Source: FEN-1279 sp964501535 (GTDB lineage: Bacteria; Bacteroidota; Ignavibacteria; Tepidaquicellales; Tepidaquicellaceae). Taken from it: a stretch of DNA of 64,000 bases. Location of the stretch: positions 62,001-126,000 of the forward strand of contig CAZCSV010000002.1 in assembly GCA_964501535.1 (NCBI GenBank), read 5' to 3'. Made by a program: the position numbers and the translations under genes. The notes below the pieces were generated by a model. The model ran no database searches and was not told the origin of the DNA. It saw only the letters and a list, made by a program, of their open reading frames with translations. Of this stretch, positions 52,731-61,349 are shown in pieces (position 1 is the stretch's first letter; every line of letters begins with the position of its first letter).

Positions 52731-55700
52731 ATGCAAAGAAAAAAAGTAACAATTGACGGAAACGAAGCTGCTGCATATGTTGCGCATCAGACGAATGAGG
52801 TGATTGCGATTTACCCGATAACCCCATCGTCTCCGATGGGAGAATTATCGGATGCGTGGTCAGCTATCAATAGAAAAAATATTTGGGGTACGATACCTGT
52901 AGTAGCGGAACTTCAAAGTGAAGGGGGAGCGTCCGGAGCCGTGCACGGTGCTTTACAAAGTGGCTCACTGACGACTACTTTTACTGCATCACAGGGTTTA
53001 CTGTTAATGATACCCAATATGTTTAAAATAGCTGGAGAGCTTACATCAACGGTTTTTCACGTTACAGCGCGTTCATTATCCTGCCAGGCGCTTTCGATTT
53101 TTGGTGACCACAGTGACGTAATGGCGACGAGGTCGACGGGTTTTGCATTGATTTGTTCGGGTTCGATTCAGGAAGTAATGGATTTTGCATTGATTTCTCA
53201 AAGGGCGACGCTTGCATCGAGAATTCCGTTCTTGCATTTCTTCGACGGGTTCAGAACTTCTCACGAAGTAATGAAGATAGAACAACTTACAGTCGAAGAT
53301 ATAAAAGCTATGATTGACAACGATAAGGTAAAAGAGCACAGGAAGAGAGCAATGAGTCCCGATAATCCGTTCATCAGGGGAACAGCACAGAATCCGGATG
53401 TATACTTTCAGGGAAGAGAGACTGTAAATAGATTTTACCTTGCATGTCCGGACAAAGTAAAAGAGGCGATGAACAAATTTGCCGAAATAACCGGCAGGCA
53501 ATATCATTTATTTGATTACATAGGTGCCCCGGATGCGGAGAGAATCATAATTCTAATGGGTTCGGGAGCTGAAGCGGTAGAGGAGACGGTTGAATATCTG
53601 GTCGGGAAAGGTGAAAAAGTCGGAATGATAAAGGTAAGATTGTTCAGGCCGTTTTCGGTAAGGGATTTCGTATCTGCGATACCCAAATCCGTAAAGGATA
53701 TTGCGGTGCTTGACAGAACGAAAGAGCCCGGAAGCATAGGAGAGCCGTTGTATCAGGATGTTATTACCGCCTTAAACGAAGACATGACAGGAGAGAAACC
53801 TTTATTCAGTAAATTGCCGAGGATAATCGGCGGAAGGTACGGTTTATCCTCCAAAGAGTTTACTCCCGCGATGGTAAAAGCAGTATTCGACGAATTGAAG
53901 AAATCACAACCGAAAAATCATTTTACGGTCGGAATAAACGACGATGTAACGAACACGAGTCTGGATTACGATAAGAATTTCAATATTATACAAGAGGGGC
54001 AGGTAAGTGCTTTATTCTATGGACTCGGGGCGGATGGAACCGTTGGAGCAAACAAGAATTCCATAAAGATTATCGGAGAGGAAACCGATAATTATGCTCA
54101 GGGATATTTTGTATATGATTCGAAGAAATCGGGAACTTCGACAGTATCGCATCTAAGATTCGGAAAGAAGCCAATAAAATCGACTTATCTTATAAGCAAA
54201 GCGGATTTTGTCGGATGTCACTTTTTCGGTCTGCTGGAAAAACTGGATATGCTGAAAAATATAAAAGATGGCGGAACATTCCTATTGAACACGCCTTATA
54301 CTAGAGAGGAGACACTGACAAAAATTCCCAAGAAAGTAACCGAGCAGATATTGGAAAAGAAGCTTAATTTTTATGTGATAGATGGGTTTAAGGTTGCAAA
54401 AGACACGGGTATGGGTTCGAGGGTAAACACCATTATGCAGACGTGTTTCTTTGCGATTTCCGGAGTATTGCCTAAGGACGAGGCAATTTTAAAAATTAAA
54501 GAATCCATCAAGAAAACATACGGAGCAAAAGGTGATGAAATAGTGAAGATGAATTACAATGCGGTAGACAGCACTCTTGCTAACCTGCATAAGGTTGAAC
54601 TTTCGGAAGTAAAGCCGACATCTGTTATCATTCCGCCGATTGTTCCCGACAAAGCTCCGGCATACGTAAAAGAAACGTTAGCAACGATTATGGAGGGATG
54701 CGGTGATGATGTACCGGTCAGTCAAATGCCTGTAGATGGAACGTTCCCGTCGGCAACTACACAATGGGAAAAGAGGAACATTGCACTTGAAGTTCCGGTA
54801 TGGGACCCCGAATGGTGCATACAATGCGGTAAATGCGCAATAATATGTCCTCATGCTTCGATAAGGATAAAGGCATACGACGAAAAATTACTGAAAGATG
54901 CACCTCCAACGTTCAAGCATATGGCGGCAAAAGGAAAAGAATTTGAACCGGGTACAGCATACACGATTCAGGTAGCAGTGGAAGACTGCACAGGGTGCGG
55001 CTTATGCGTCGAGATTTGTCCTGCGAAGAACAAGAAGGAGACAAGATTGAAAGCATTGAATATGGCAGACCAGATTCCATTGCGTGAGCAGGAAAGGAAA
55101 AATTTCGAATTCTTCTTTGAAAAGCTTCCGGACTTCGATAGAGGGAAACTGAATGTGGCAACGATAAAAGGTAGTCAGTTCTTACAACCATTATTTGAAT
55201 TTTCAGGTGCCTGCACAGGTTGCGGAGAAACGCCATACTTAAAGCTTATGTCGCAATTATTCGGTGACAGGGCAATAGTAGCGAATGCCACAGGTTGTTC
55301 GTCGATTTACGGCGGAAACCTGCCGACCACTCCATGGTCAAAGAATAAAGAGGGCAGGGGACCGGCATGGTCGAATTCCTTATTCGAAGATAATGCGGAA
55401 TTCGGAATGGGTATGAGGCTTTCGATTGATAAACACAATGAATACGCGAAAGAGTTAATTTCGCGGTTAAAAGATAAAATCGGAGAGTCATTTGCAAATG
55501 AAATTCTTTCTGCAGACCAAAAAGATGAAGCAGGAATATACGAGCAAAGGCAGAGGGTTAATAAGTTAAAAGACATATTAAAAGGAATCAAAACAGACGA
55601 GTCCGAAGATTTATTAAGCATAGCGGACTATCTGGTTAAGAAATCGGTATGGGTAATAGGCGGTGACGGATGGGCATACGATATTGGTTACGGCGGGCTT

Positions 55701-56282
55701 GACCACGTGCTTGCGTCCGGCAAGAATGTGAACATACTTGTACTTGATACGGAGGTATATTCAAATACCGGCGGACAGATGTCAAAAGCAACAGGGCTTG
55801 GAGCGGTTGCAAAATTTGCCGCATCGGGAAAACCCGTGCCAAAGAAAGACCTTGCTTTGATGGCTATGAACTACGAGAAAGTTTACGTGGCAAAAGTGGC
55901 AATGGGTGCGAATGACCTGCAATGCTTGAGGGCTTTTATTGAGGCAGAGGCGTACGACGGACCGTCCATTATAGTAGCATATTCTCACTGCATCAATCAC
56001 GGCATTAACATGACAAAAGCATTAGAAAATCAGAAGGCAGCGGTTGACAGTGCCTACTGGACATTATTCAGAAGAAATCCGGATTTAATCAAGGAAGGTA
56101 AAAATCCCTTGAAACTGGATTCTTCCGCACCAAAGATAAAGTTCAAGGATTACGCATATATGGAGACGAGGTACAAGATGTTGACTAAGTCACATCCCGA
56201 CCATGCGAAGGAACTGATGGAGCTTGCGCAAAAGGCGGTCGATGAAAACTGGAAGATGTATCAGAAACTTGCTACGGATTAG
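52731..56282 (+). CDS. nifJ: Pyruvate:ferredoxin (flavodoxin) oxidoreductase
   Basis: Single-chain homodimeric enzyme of 1183 aa that converts pyruvate and CoA to acetyl-CoA and CO2, reducing ferredoxin; it can also run backward in anaerobes. Domains in order: TPP pyrimidine-binding (about 1-250, IYPITPSSPMGE), transketolase C-like (260-400), gamma-type domain (about 430-640), two ferredoxin clusters (WCIQCGKCAIICPH and CTGCGLCVEICPAK near 685 and 755) and the TPP-binding domain (ACTGCGETPY, GGDGWAYDIGYGGLDHVL, SNTGGQMSKATGLG). Length fits NifJ. ATG at 52731. The cNMP-domain gene precedes it and a terminator follows. Requires anaerobic or low-oxygen metabolism. Confidence 0.97.
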   Translation: MQRKKVTIDGNEAAAYVAHQTNEVIAIYPITPSSPMGELSDAWSAINRKNIWGTIPVVAELQSEGGASGAVHGALQSGSLTTTFTASQGLLLMIPNMFKIAGELTSTVFHVTARSLSCQALSIFGDHSDVMATRSTGFALICSGSIQEVMDFALISQRATLASRIPFLHFFDGFRTSHEVMKIEQLTVEDIKAMIDNDKVKEHRKRAMSPDNPFIRGTAQNPDVYFQGRETVNRFYLACPDKVKEAMNKFAEITGRQYHLFDYIGAPDAERIIILMGSGAEAVEETVEYLVGKGEKVGMIKVRLFRPFSVRDFVSAIPKSVKDIAVLDRTKEPGSIGEPLYQDVITALNEDMTGEKPLFSKLPRIIGGRYGLSSKEFTPAMVKAVFDELKKSQPKNHFTVGINDDVTNTSLDYDKNFNIIQEGQVSALFYGLGADGTVGANKNSIKIIGEETDNYAQGYFVYDSKKSGTSTVSHLRFGKKPIKSTYLISKADFVGCHFFGLLEKLDMLKNIKDGGTFLLNTPYTREETLTKIPKKVTEQILEKKLNFYVIDGFKVAKDTGMGSRVNTIMQTCFFAISGVLPKDEAILKIKESIKKTYGAKGDEIVKMNYNAVDSTLANLHKVELSEVKPTSVIIPPIVPDKAPAYVKETLATIMEGCGDDVPVSQMPVDGTFPSATTQWEKRNIALEVPVWDPEWCIQCGKCAIICPHASIRIKAYDEKLLKDAPPTFKHMAAKGKEFEPGTAYTIQVAVEDCTGCGLCVEICPAKNKKETRLKALNMADQIPLREQERKNFEFFFEKLPDFDRGKLNVATIKGSQFLQPLFEFSGACTGCGETPYLKLMSQLFGDRAIVANATGCSSIYGGNLPTTPWSKNKEGRGPAWSNSLFEDNAEFGMGMRLSIDKHNEYAKELISRLKDKIGESFANEILSADQKDEAGIYEQRQRVNKLKDILKGIKTDESEDLLSIADYLVKKSVWVIGGDGWAYDIGYGGLDHVLASGKNVNILVLDTEVYSNTGGQMSKATGLGAVAKFAASGKPVPKKDLALMAMNYEKVYVAKVAMGANDLQCLRAFIEAEAYDGPSIIVAYSHCINHGINMTKALENQKAAVDSAYWTLFRRNPDLIKEGKNPLKLDSSAPKIKFKDYAYMETRYKMLTKSHPDHAKELMELAQKAVDENWKMYQKLATD

Positions 56283-56296
56283 TCAAGTGTTATTGA

Positions 56297-56330
56297 ATTC
56301 CCGTTATGTTTAAAAATGCATAACGGGAAT
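56297..56330 (+). terminator. Hairpin downstream of nifJ
   Basis: ATTCCCGTTATG (56297-56308) pairs perfectly with 56319-56330 around a 10-nt loop, 14 bp past the nifJ stop. The CCCGTTATG core is shared with the terminator at 13707-13746. The following T-run is weak, so read-through into the next gene is possible. Confidence 0.65.
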
Positions 56331-56375
56331 CCGGTTTAACTTTAACTTTTAATAAAAAACTTTAAATAAAATAAT

Positions 56376-57374
56376 ATGGACTTAACAACAAAGTATTTAG
56401 GTCTCAGTCTGAAAAACCCGATAGTTCCTTCTGCTTCGCCGCTTTCCAAATCCGTCGATATGGTAAAAAAGCTGGAAGAGGCAGGTGCATCCGCAGTAGT
56501 AGTATATTCGCTTTTCGAGGAACAGATAGAGCACGAAGATAATGAATTCGAACATTATATGAGTTACGGAACGGAAAGTTTTGCCGAAGCGCTGACATAC
56601 TTTCCGAAACCTGTTGAGTACAGCAGGGGACCGGAAGAATACCTGAAGCACATCAGCAACCTGAAAAAAGCGGTCGGCATTCCCATTATAGGAAGTCTTA
56701 ACGGTGTGTCCAAGGGCGGATGGATGAAGTATGCGAAGCTCATAGAGGAAGCGGGAGCAGACGCACTTGAACTGAATGTTTATTACATTGCATCCAACAT
56801 CAACGACGACGGTGCAAAGGTAGAGGAAATTTACATTAGGGATTTAAGAGCCATCAAAAATACGGTGAAGATTCCGGTTTCGATAAAGCTCAGTCCTTAT
56901 TTTTCATCATTAGGAAACATAGCAAAGAGGCTGGATGAAGCTGGAGCTGACGGATTGGTGCTGTTCAATCGTTTTTATCAGCCGGATATCGACCTTGAAA
57001 AATTGGAAGTCGTTCCGAATCTTGAATTAAGCACGAGCAACGAATTACGCCTTCCTCTGAGATGGATTGCAACGCTGTACGGAAAGGTAAAAGCAAGCCT
57101 TGCCGCGACGAGCGGAATTCATACTTACCAGGATGTCCTGAAAGCGATGATGGTCGGCAGTGATGTTGCAATGGTATGCTCCGAACTTCTTGCAAACGGT
57201 GTTCACAGAATAGCCGAAATATTGAAAGAACTCGAAGAGTGGATGGAAAAGAACGAATACAGTTCGATCGAAATGATGAAAGGCAGTATGAGCCAGAAAT
57301 CGGTCGCAGACCCTGCCGCATTCGAAAGAGCAAATTATATGAAAGCACTGAACAGTTATAAACTTTTAATATAA
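56376..57374 (+). CDS. Dihydroorotate dehydrogenase-like protein
   Basis: Protein of 332 aa with a TIM-barrel flavoprotein fold of the DHOD family: MDLTTKYLGLSLKNPIVPSASPLS, VVVYSLFEEQIEHE, IIGSLNGVSKGGWMKYAKLIEEAGADALELN, PVSIKLSPYFSS and ATSGIHTYQDVLKAMMVGSDVAMVCSELL. Homologues often lie beside pyruvate:ferredoxin oxidoreductase genes, as here. True dihydroorotate activity is doubtful because the segment is shorter and the usual catalytic Ser/Cys loop is not clear. FMN binding and a role in redox metabolism are inferred. Confidence 0.8.
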   Translation: MDLTTKYLGLSLKNPIVPSASPLSKSVDMVKKLEEAGASAVVVYSLFEEQIEHEDNEFEHYMSYGTESFAEALTYFPKPVEYSRGPEEYLKHISNLKKAVGIPIIGSLNGVSKGGWMKYAKLIEEAGADALELNVYYIASNINDDGAKVEEIYIRDLRAIKNTVKIPVSIKLSPYFSSLGNIAKRLDEAGADGLVLFNRFYQPDIDLEKLEVVPNLELSTSNELRLPLRWIATLYGKVKASLAATSGIHTYQDVLKAMMVGSDVAMVCSELLANGVHRIAEILKELEEWMEKNEYSSIEMMKGSMSQKSVADPAAFERANYMKALNSYKLLI

Positions 57375-57389
57375 AATTGACATTAATTC

Positions 57390-57459
57390 CTCGTTACTAA
57401 GCCCCGGCTTCGTAACGAGAAGTTTTACACTCGTTCCCAATCCCCTGATTGGGAACGAG
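57390..57459. repeat. Two adjacent palindromic repeats
   Basis: CTCGTTACTAAGC (57390-57402) pairs with GCTTCGTAACGAG (57407-57419) with one mismatch; CTCGTTCCCAATC (57430-57442) pairs perfectly with 57447-57459. The first type recurs at 58664-58692 and 61313-61343; the second resembles 31798-31823. The second is followed by CATTTTTAAT and may end transcription from the DHOD-like gene. Confidence 0.75.
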
Positions 57460-57512
57460 CATTTTTAATACTTAGTGTCCTAAGTGTTCTAAGTGGTGAG
57501 AAAGTCAAACTA

Positions 57513-58301
57513 ATGCTCTACAAAAGCCTCAAAATACAATTCCCTCTATCCCGCTACATAGATACGGTTTACTATATGTCTGTGGAAGGGAGTTCTTTAA
57601 AGAAAAATGTTATACCGGACGGCAAGACGGATATTATTTTCAACCTGAATTCCAATAAACTTGGTTTTGTAAAAAACGGGAAGGAAATTTATTCGAGAGA
57701 TAGTGTTTTGCAGGGATTAAGGAAAATAAATTTCGAGTATATTGCAAAAGATGATGTTGAAATTCTCGGAATCAGGTTAATGCCGTTCGGGATTTATACC
57801 TTATTCAATATCCCGTTAACGGAAATATCCGATGAACCTATCGAGTTAAGCCTCGTTGTCGGAAAAAAAGTAAAAGAACTCGAAGAGAAAATTTTCGATA
57901 CACACGATATTGACGCAAAAATAAAAATCGTACAGGACTGGCTTTTTTCTCTTTTTATAAAAAAAGAGGAAAGGCACGGTCTGCTGATAGATACGGTTTA
58001 CAGGATTTACAGAACTCAGGGAAAATCTTCTATCAACCTTGCCTGTAAGGAAAATTATAATTACTATAAAAAAGTCCAGCGTTCCTTCCGCGAGTCAATA
58101 GGGATTTCACCCAAGCTGTATGCACGAATGGTAAGATTCGAGAGTCTTCACAATGAATTATTAACAGTTAAAAATATTGATTGGCTCGATATAGTAAATA
58201 AATTCGATTTCTTCGACCAGTCGCACCTCACTAAGGAATTCCGTTTCTTCACCGGCCACTCCCCGCAGGAGTTTGTGAGGAAGATAGAGCGTTTTGTATA
58301 A
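57513..58301 (+). CDS. AraC family transcriptional regulator
   Basis: Protein of 262 aa. The N-terminal half (about 1-150) is a ligand or dimer domain of the DUF6597 kind: SRYIDTVYYMS, VIPDGKTDIIFNLN and GIRLMPFGIYTLFNIPLTEI. The C-terminal HTH_18 region (about 165-262) includes SINLACKENYNYYKKVQRSFRESIGISPKLYARMVRF and ends with FFDQSHLTKEFRFFTGHSPQEF, the usual second HTH. A cytosolic activator or repressor; its target is unknown. It lies between palindromic repeats and the tandem array, so its local neighbourhood is repeat-rich. Confidence 0.9.
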   Translation: MLYKSLKIQFPLSRYIDTVYYMSVEGSSLKKNVIPDGKTDIIFNLNSNKLGFVKNGKEIYSRDSVLQGLRKINFEYIAKDDVEILGIRLMPFGIYTLFNIPLTEISDEPIELSLVVGKKVKELEEKIFDTHDIDAKIKIVQDWLFSLFIKKEERHGLLIDTVYRIYRTQGKSSINLACKENYNYYKKVQRSFRESIGISPKLYARMVRFESLHNELLTVKNIDWLDIVNKFDFFDQSHLTKEFRFFTGHSPQEFVRKIERFV

Positions 58302-58338
58302 AAGTAAATTTTATCAAATTAATGTCAATTCGACTCCG

Positions 58339-58594
58339 CAGAGCTTTGTGTAAGAGGAAATTTCACGCTATCAATGTCAGTTTGACTCCGNNNNNNNNNN
58401 NNNNNNNNNNNNNNNNNNNNNNNNNNNNNNNNNNNNNNNNNNNNNNNNNNNNNNNNNNNNNNNNNNNNNNNNNNNNNNNNNNNNNNNNNNTAGAGCTTTG
58501 TGTAAGAGGAAATTTCACGCCATCAATGTCAGTTTGACTCCGTAGAGCTTTGTGTAAGAGGAAATTTCACGCCATCAATGTCAGTTTGACTCCG
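58339..58594. repeat. 52-bp tandem repeat array broken by an assembly gap
   Basis: Units: 58339-58390, then 100 N, then 58491-58542 and 58543-58594. Copies two and three are identical; copy one differs at two positions (C for T at the start, T for C in CACGCT). The unit starts AGAGCTTTGTG, has GAAATTTC at its centre and ends TTTGACTCCG. 52 is not a multiple of three, so it is not coding. No unique spacers, so not CRISPR. The whole stretch 58302-58946 has no gene. Confidence 0.85.
58391..58490. other. Assembly gap (100 N)
   Basis: Exactly 100 N inside the tandem array, the usual placeholder for a gap of unknown size; the number of repeat units is therefore unknown. Confidence 0.95.
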
Positions 58595-58692
58595 TAGGAG
58601 TCAAATATCAGTAACAAAATGGAATCAATGAATCCGACTCCGATAGGAGTCTAATATTTTTTCCTCGTTACGAAGCACCAGCTTCGTAACGA
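58585..58692. repeat. Three palindromes after the tandem array
   Basis: TTTGACTCC-GTA-GGAGTCAAA (58585-58605) ends the array; GACTCC-GATA-GGAGTC (58636-58651) follows; then TCGTTACGAAGC/GCTTCGTAACGA (58665-58692) of the same type as 57390-57419 and 61313-61343. Confidence 0.75.
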
Positions 58693-58762
58693 AATACTTT
58701 TTTGTCCACTTTTTACAATCCATTTTAATTTATTCTGAGTAATTTTGTGTTGAAATGTTTTT

Positions 58763-58897
58763 TTCCGTAGCCACGACTTTTAAGTCGTGGATTAGAGAGC
58801 CTCATATACGGGCTTTAGCCCCAAATGATTTAAAATTAATGGCTAAAGCCCAAATAGTGGTATATTATTCCACGAGCTAAAGCTCGTGGCTATTGAG
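58763..58897 (-). repeat. Three-hairpin composite repeat, copy 2 (inverted relative to copy 1)
   Basis: Hairpins on the plus strand: CCACGACTT-TT-AAGTCGTGG (58771-58790), the pair GGGCTTTAGCC (58810-58820) with GGCTAAAGCCC (58841-58851), and CCACGAGCT-AA-AGCTCGTGG (58870-58889), then CTATTG. Read on the minus strand the order and flanks (CAATAG first, GTGGCTAC last) equal those of 31953-32083. Its end lies 50 bp before the TonB-dependent receptor start. Confidence 0.75.
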
Positions 58898-58946
58898 CAA
58901 AAAACTATCGCAAACATTAACGAAAAATTTATTCGAAGGATATTTT

Positions 58947-61298
58947 ATGTATTTGCAAAAATTTATTTTAGCAGGTTTTCTGTTTTTCATTTTCCCATTA
59001 TCCATAGGAGCACAGAACTTGACGCAAACTATCCGCGGACAGGTGAGAGATATCGATTCCAAACAGCCGCTTGCAGGTGCATCGGTTGTTGTGCTCGGCA
59101 CGGAGCCAAAGCAGGGAGCGGAAACACAGGCTGACGGAAGCTTCTCGATTGAAAACATTAAGCTCGGCAGGTATATCATACAGGTCTCTTTAATAGGGTA
59201 TAACACGGAAATAATTCCCGAAGTATTGCTCACATCGGGAAAAGAAGCTACGCTGAATATTTCTTTGAAGGAAAAAATTGTTCAAACGGAAGAAATTAAG
59301 GTCACTGCAGATATTGAAAAGGACAAGCCTGTCAATCCGAATGCACTTGTAAGCGCGCGTTCATTTTCGGTCGAGGAGGCGAGAAGGTTTCCCGGCTCCG
59401 TAGATGACCCGCTGAGAGTCGTGCAGAGCTATTCGGGTGTGGTCAGCAGTCCGAACGGGGAAAGAAACGGAATCATCATAAGGGGAAATTCTCCGAAAGG
59501 TTTGCTTTGGATGCTTGACGGTATGGAAATTCCGAATCCGAATCACTTCGGTTACATCGGACAGTCGAACGGCGGCACCACGATTTTCAGCTCGCAGGTT
59601 CTGGATAATTCGGATTTTTTCACATCGGCATTTCCGTCCGAATACGGGAATGCACTTTCGGGAGTGTTCGATATGAAGTTCAGAAACGGAAACAGGTACA
59701 AGCGTGAATATGCGTTACAACTGGGTATACAGGGAATCGACATTTCTTCCGAAGGTCCTTTTAACAAGGGAAGCGATGCAACTTATCTTTTCAATTATAG
59801 GTATTCGATTTTCGGCTTCTTGCAGTTAATAGATAAAACGATGAAAAACAAAGTACCAAGTTATCAGGATTTATCATTCAAGTTAAATTTTCCCACGAAG
59901 AATTTCGGGACTTTTTCCGTTTTTGGAATCGGGGGGGTAGATAAATCGAAGTACGACCCTGAAGCGGATTCCACGAAATGGGAAAGCTATGAGGACAGGC
60001 AAAAGGCGATGCTGAATAATACCACTGGTTCGGCGGCAATTTCGCATAACATCGTAATCGGCGTAAGAACCTATGTTAATTCGATTTTTTCGGGAAGCTA
60101 TAATGAAGTGGATTACAAAAACGGTTATATGAACACGCTTTATGAAATCGAGCCTGCAGATGATGCGAATTACAAGAACGCAAAAATCTCTTTCAGCACG
60201 TTTATAAATCACAAGTTCAGCGCTCACCTGACAAGCAAGACCGGTTTTGAATTCAAGCATCTTCTTTATAATATAAGGATTAATGCGAAAAATCCGTTCA
60301 GCGGAGTATATTCGGAATACGTAAATGAAAATGGCGGAACGAATTTAATACGCGCGTATACTCAGAACAAAATCGATATTACGGATAATTTAGGTTTAAA
60401 TGCGGGTGTGCATTTCCAGTATTTCACGCTTAACAAAAATTATTCGGTCGAGCCCCGAGTGGCGGTGAGGTGGAGCTTCGCCCCGACTCATGCGATAAGT
60501 CTCGGATACGGGAATCACAGTCAGCTCGAAGACATTTCCATATATCTTGCAAAGAGTCAGTCGGGTTCGGGAGTGATTTCCCTGCCGAATATTAATCTTG
60601 GTTTCAGCCGGGCAAATCATTTCGTGATAGGTTACGATAAAATGTTCAGCCAAAATCTGCATCTGAAAATAGAAGTATATTACCAGCATTTATATAACAT
60701 ACCCGTCAGACCAAATAATTACTATTCTATGCTCAACAATCCCGGAGGATATTTCAACGATTCGCTGATAAATGCGGGAACGGGAAAAAACTTCGGTGTT
60801 GATTTTACTTTCGAAAAATTCCTCAGCGATAATTTTTATTATTTACTGACTGCTTCCGTTTTTCAGTCGAAGTATAAAGGCGGAGACGGGGTCGAGAGGA
60901 ATTCGAGATACAATTCAGGTTATGTATTCAATCTGATTTTCGGAAAAGAGTTTACCGTGAGAAAGGACAATATACTCGGAGTGAACCTGAAGGCTTCCTT
61001 TACGGGCGGACAGTATTACACACCAATTGATTTGGCGGGTTCTATTGCACAGTCGAGGGAAGTTCTCGACGAAACGAGGATCTTTACGGAGCGTTTGCAG
61101 GGATTTTATTATCTGGATTTCACTCTGACATATAAAATGAATTACAGAAAATTTTCAGGTACATTTGCATTACAGATTAAAAATCTTTTAAATCGGAAAC
61201 CGGATGTAAGTTATGTCTACAACAGTTATGCAAAGGTAATAGAGAAGGAAATAACGCTTGGCATAATTCCGATGATAAGTTATAAGCTGGAGTTTTAA
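58947..61298 (+). CDS. TonB-dependent receptor with N-terminal carboxypeptidase-regulatory-like domain
   Basis: Outer-membrane active transporter of 783 aa when started at the ATG at 58947, which has AAGGA at 58936-58940 and opens the signal peptide MYLQKFILAGFLFFIFPLS (cut near GAQN). An in-frame TTG at 58893 lies in the palindromic repeat and is rejected. About 28-105 is a CarboxypepD_reg-like beta-sandwich (IRGQVRDIDSKQPLAGASVVV). The plug follows (VDDPLRVVQSYSGVVSSPN, IIRGNSPKGLLWMLDGMEIPNPNHFGYIGQ), then a barrel ending in ...MISYKLEF with a terminal Phe. No SusD partner follows, so the substrate is not a typical glycan. A siderophore, metal complex or other ligand is possible. Confidence 0.92.
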   Translation: MYLQKFILAGFLFFIFPLSIGAQNLTQTIRGQVRDIDSKQPLAGASVVVLGTEPKQGAETQADGSFSIENIKLGRYIIQVSLIGYNTEIIPEVLLTSGKEATLNISLKEKIVQTEEIKVTADIEKDKPVNPNALVSARSFSVEEARRFPGSVDDPLRVVQSYSGVVSSPNGERNGIIIRGNSPKGLLWMLDGMEIPNPNHFGYIGQSNGGTTIFSSQVLDNSDFFTSAFPSEYGNALSGVFDMKFRNGNRYKREYALQLGIQGIDISSEGPFNKGSDATYLFNYRYSIFGFLQLIDKTMKNKVPSYQDLSFKLNFPTKNFGTFSVFGIGGVDKSKYDPEADSTKWESYEDRQKAMLNNTTGSAAISHNIVIGVRTYVNSIFSGSYNEVDYKNGYMNTLYEIEPADDANYKNAKISFSTFINHKFSAHLTSKTGFEFKHLLYNIRINAKNPFSGVYSEYVNENGGTNLIRAYTQNKIDITDNLGLNAGVHFQYFTLNKNYSVEPRVAVRWSFAPTHAISLGYGNHSQLEDISIYLAKSQSGSGVISLPNINLGFSRANHFVIGYDKMFSQNLHLKIEVYYQHLYNIPVRPNNYYSMLNNPGGYFNDSLINAGTGKNFGVDFTFEKFLSDNFYYLLTASVFQSKYKGGDGVERNSRYNSGYVFNLIFGKEFTVRKDNILGVNLKASFTGGQYYTPIDLAGSIAQSREVLDETRIFTERLQGFYYLDFTLTYKMNYRKFSGTFALQIKNLLNRKPDVSYVYNSYAKVIEKEITLGIIPMISYKLEF

Positions 61299-61312
61299 GT
61301 TATAAATTTTTC

Positions 61313-61343
61313 CCTCGTTACGAAGCCCCGCTTCGTAACGGGG
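61313..61343. repeat. Palindromic repeat at the end of the TonB receptor gene
   Basis: CGTTACGAAGC (61316-61326) pairs with GCTTCGTAACG (61330-61340), extended by CC/GG pairs. Same family as 57390-57419 and 58664-58692. It lies between the convergent stops of the receptor and globin genes and may end both transcripts. Confidence 0.75.
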
Positions 61344-61349
61344 AAGATT

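Noticed and set aside
58339..58594. Possible CRISPR array
   Set aside because: Units are tandem and identical without variable spacers, and no cas genes are present.
58600..58946. Riboswitch upstream of the TonB-dependent receptor
   Set aside because: The structures present are dispersed palindromic repeats found elsewhere in the window; no cobalamin or other riboswitch motif was recognised.
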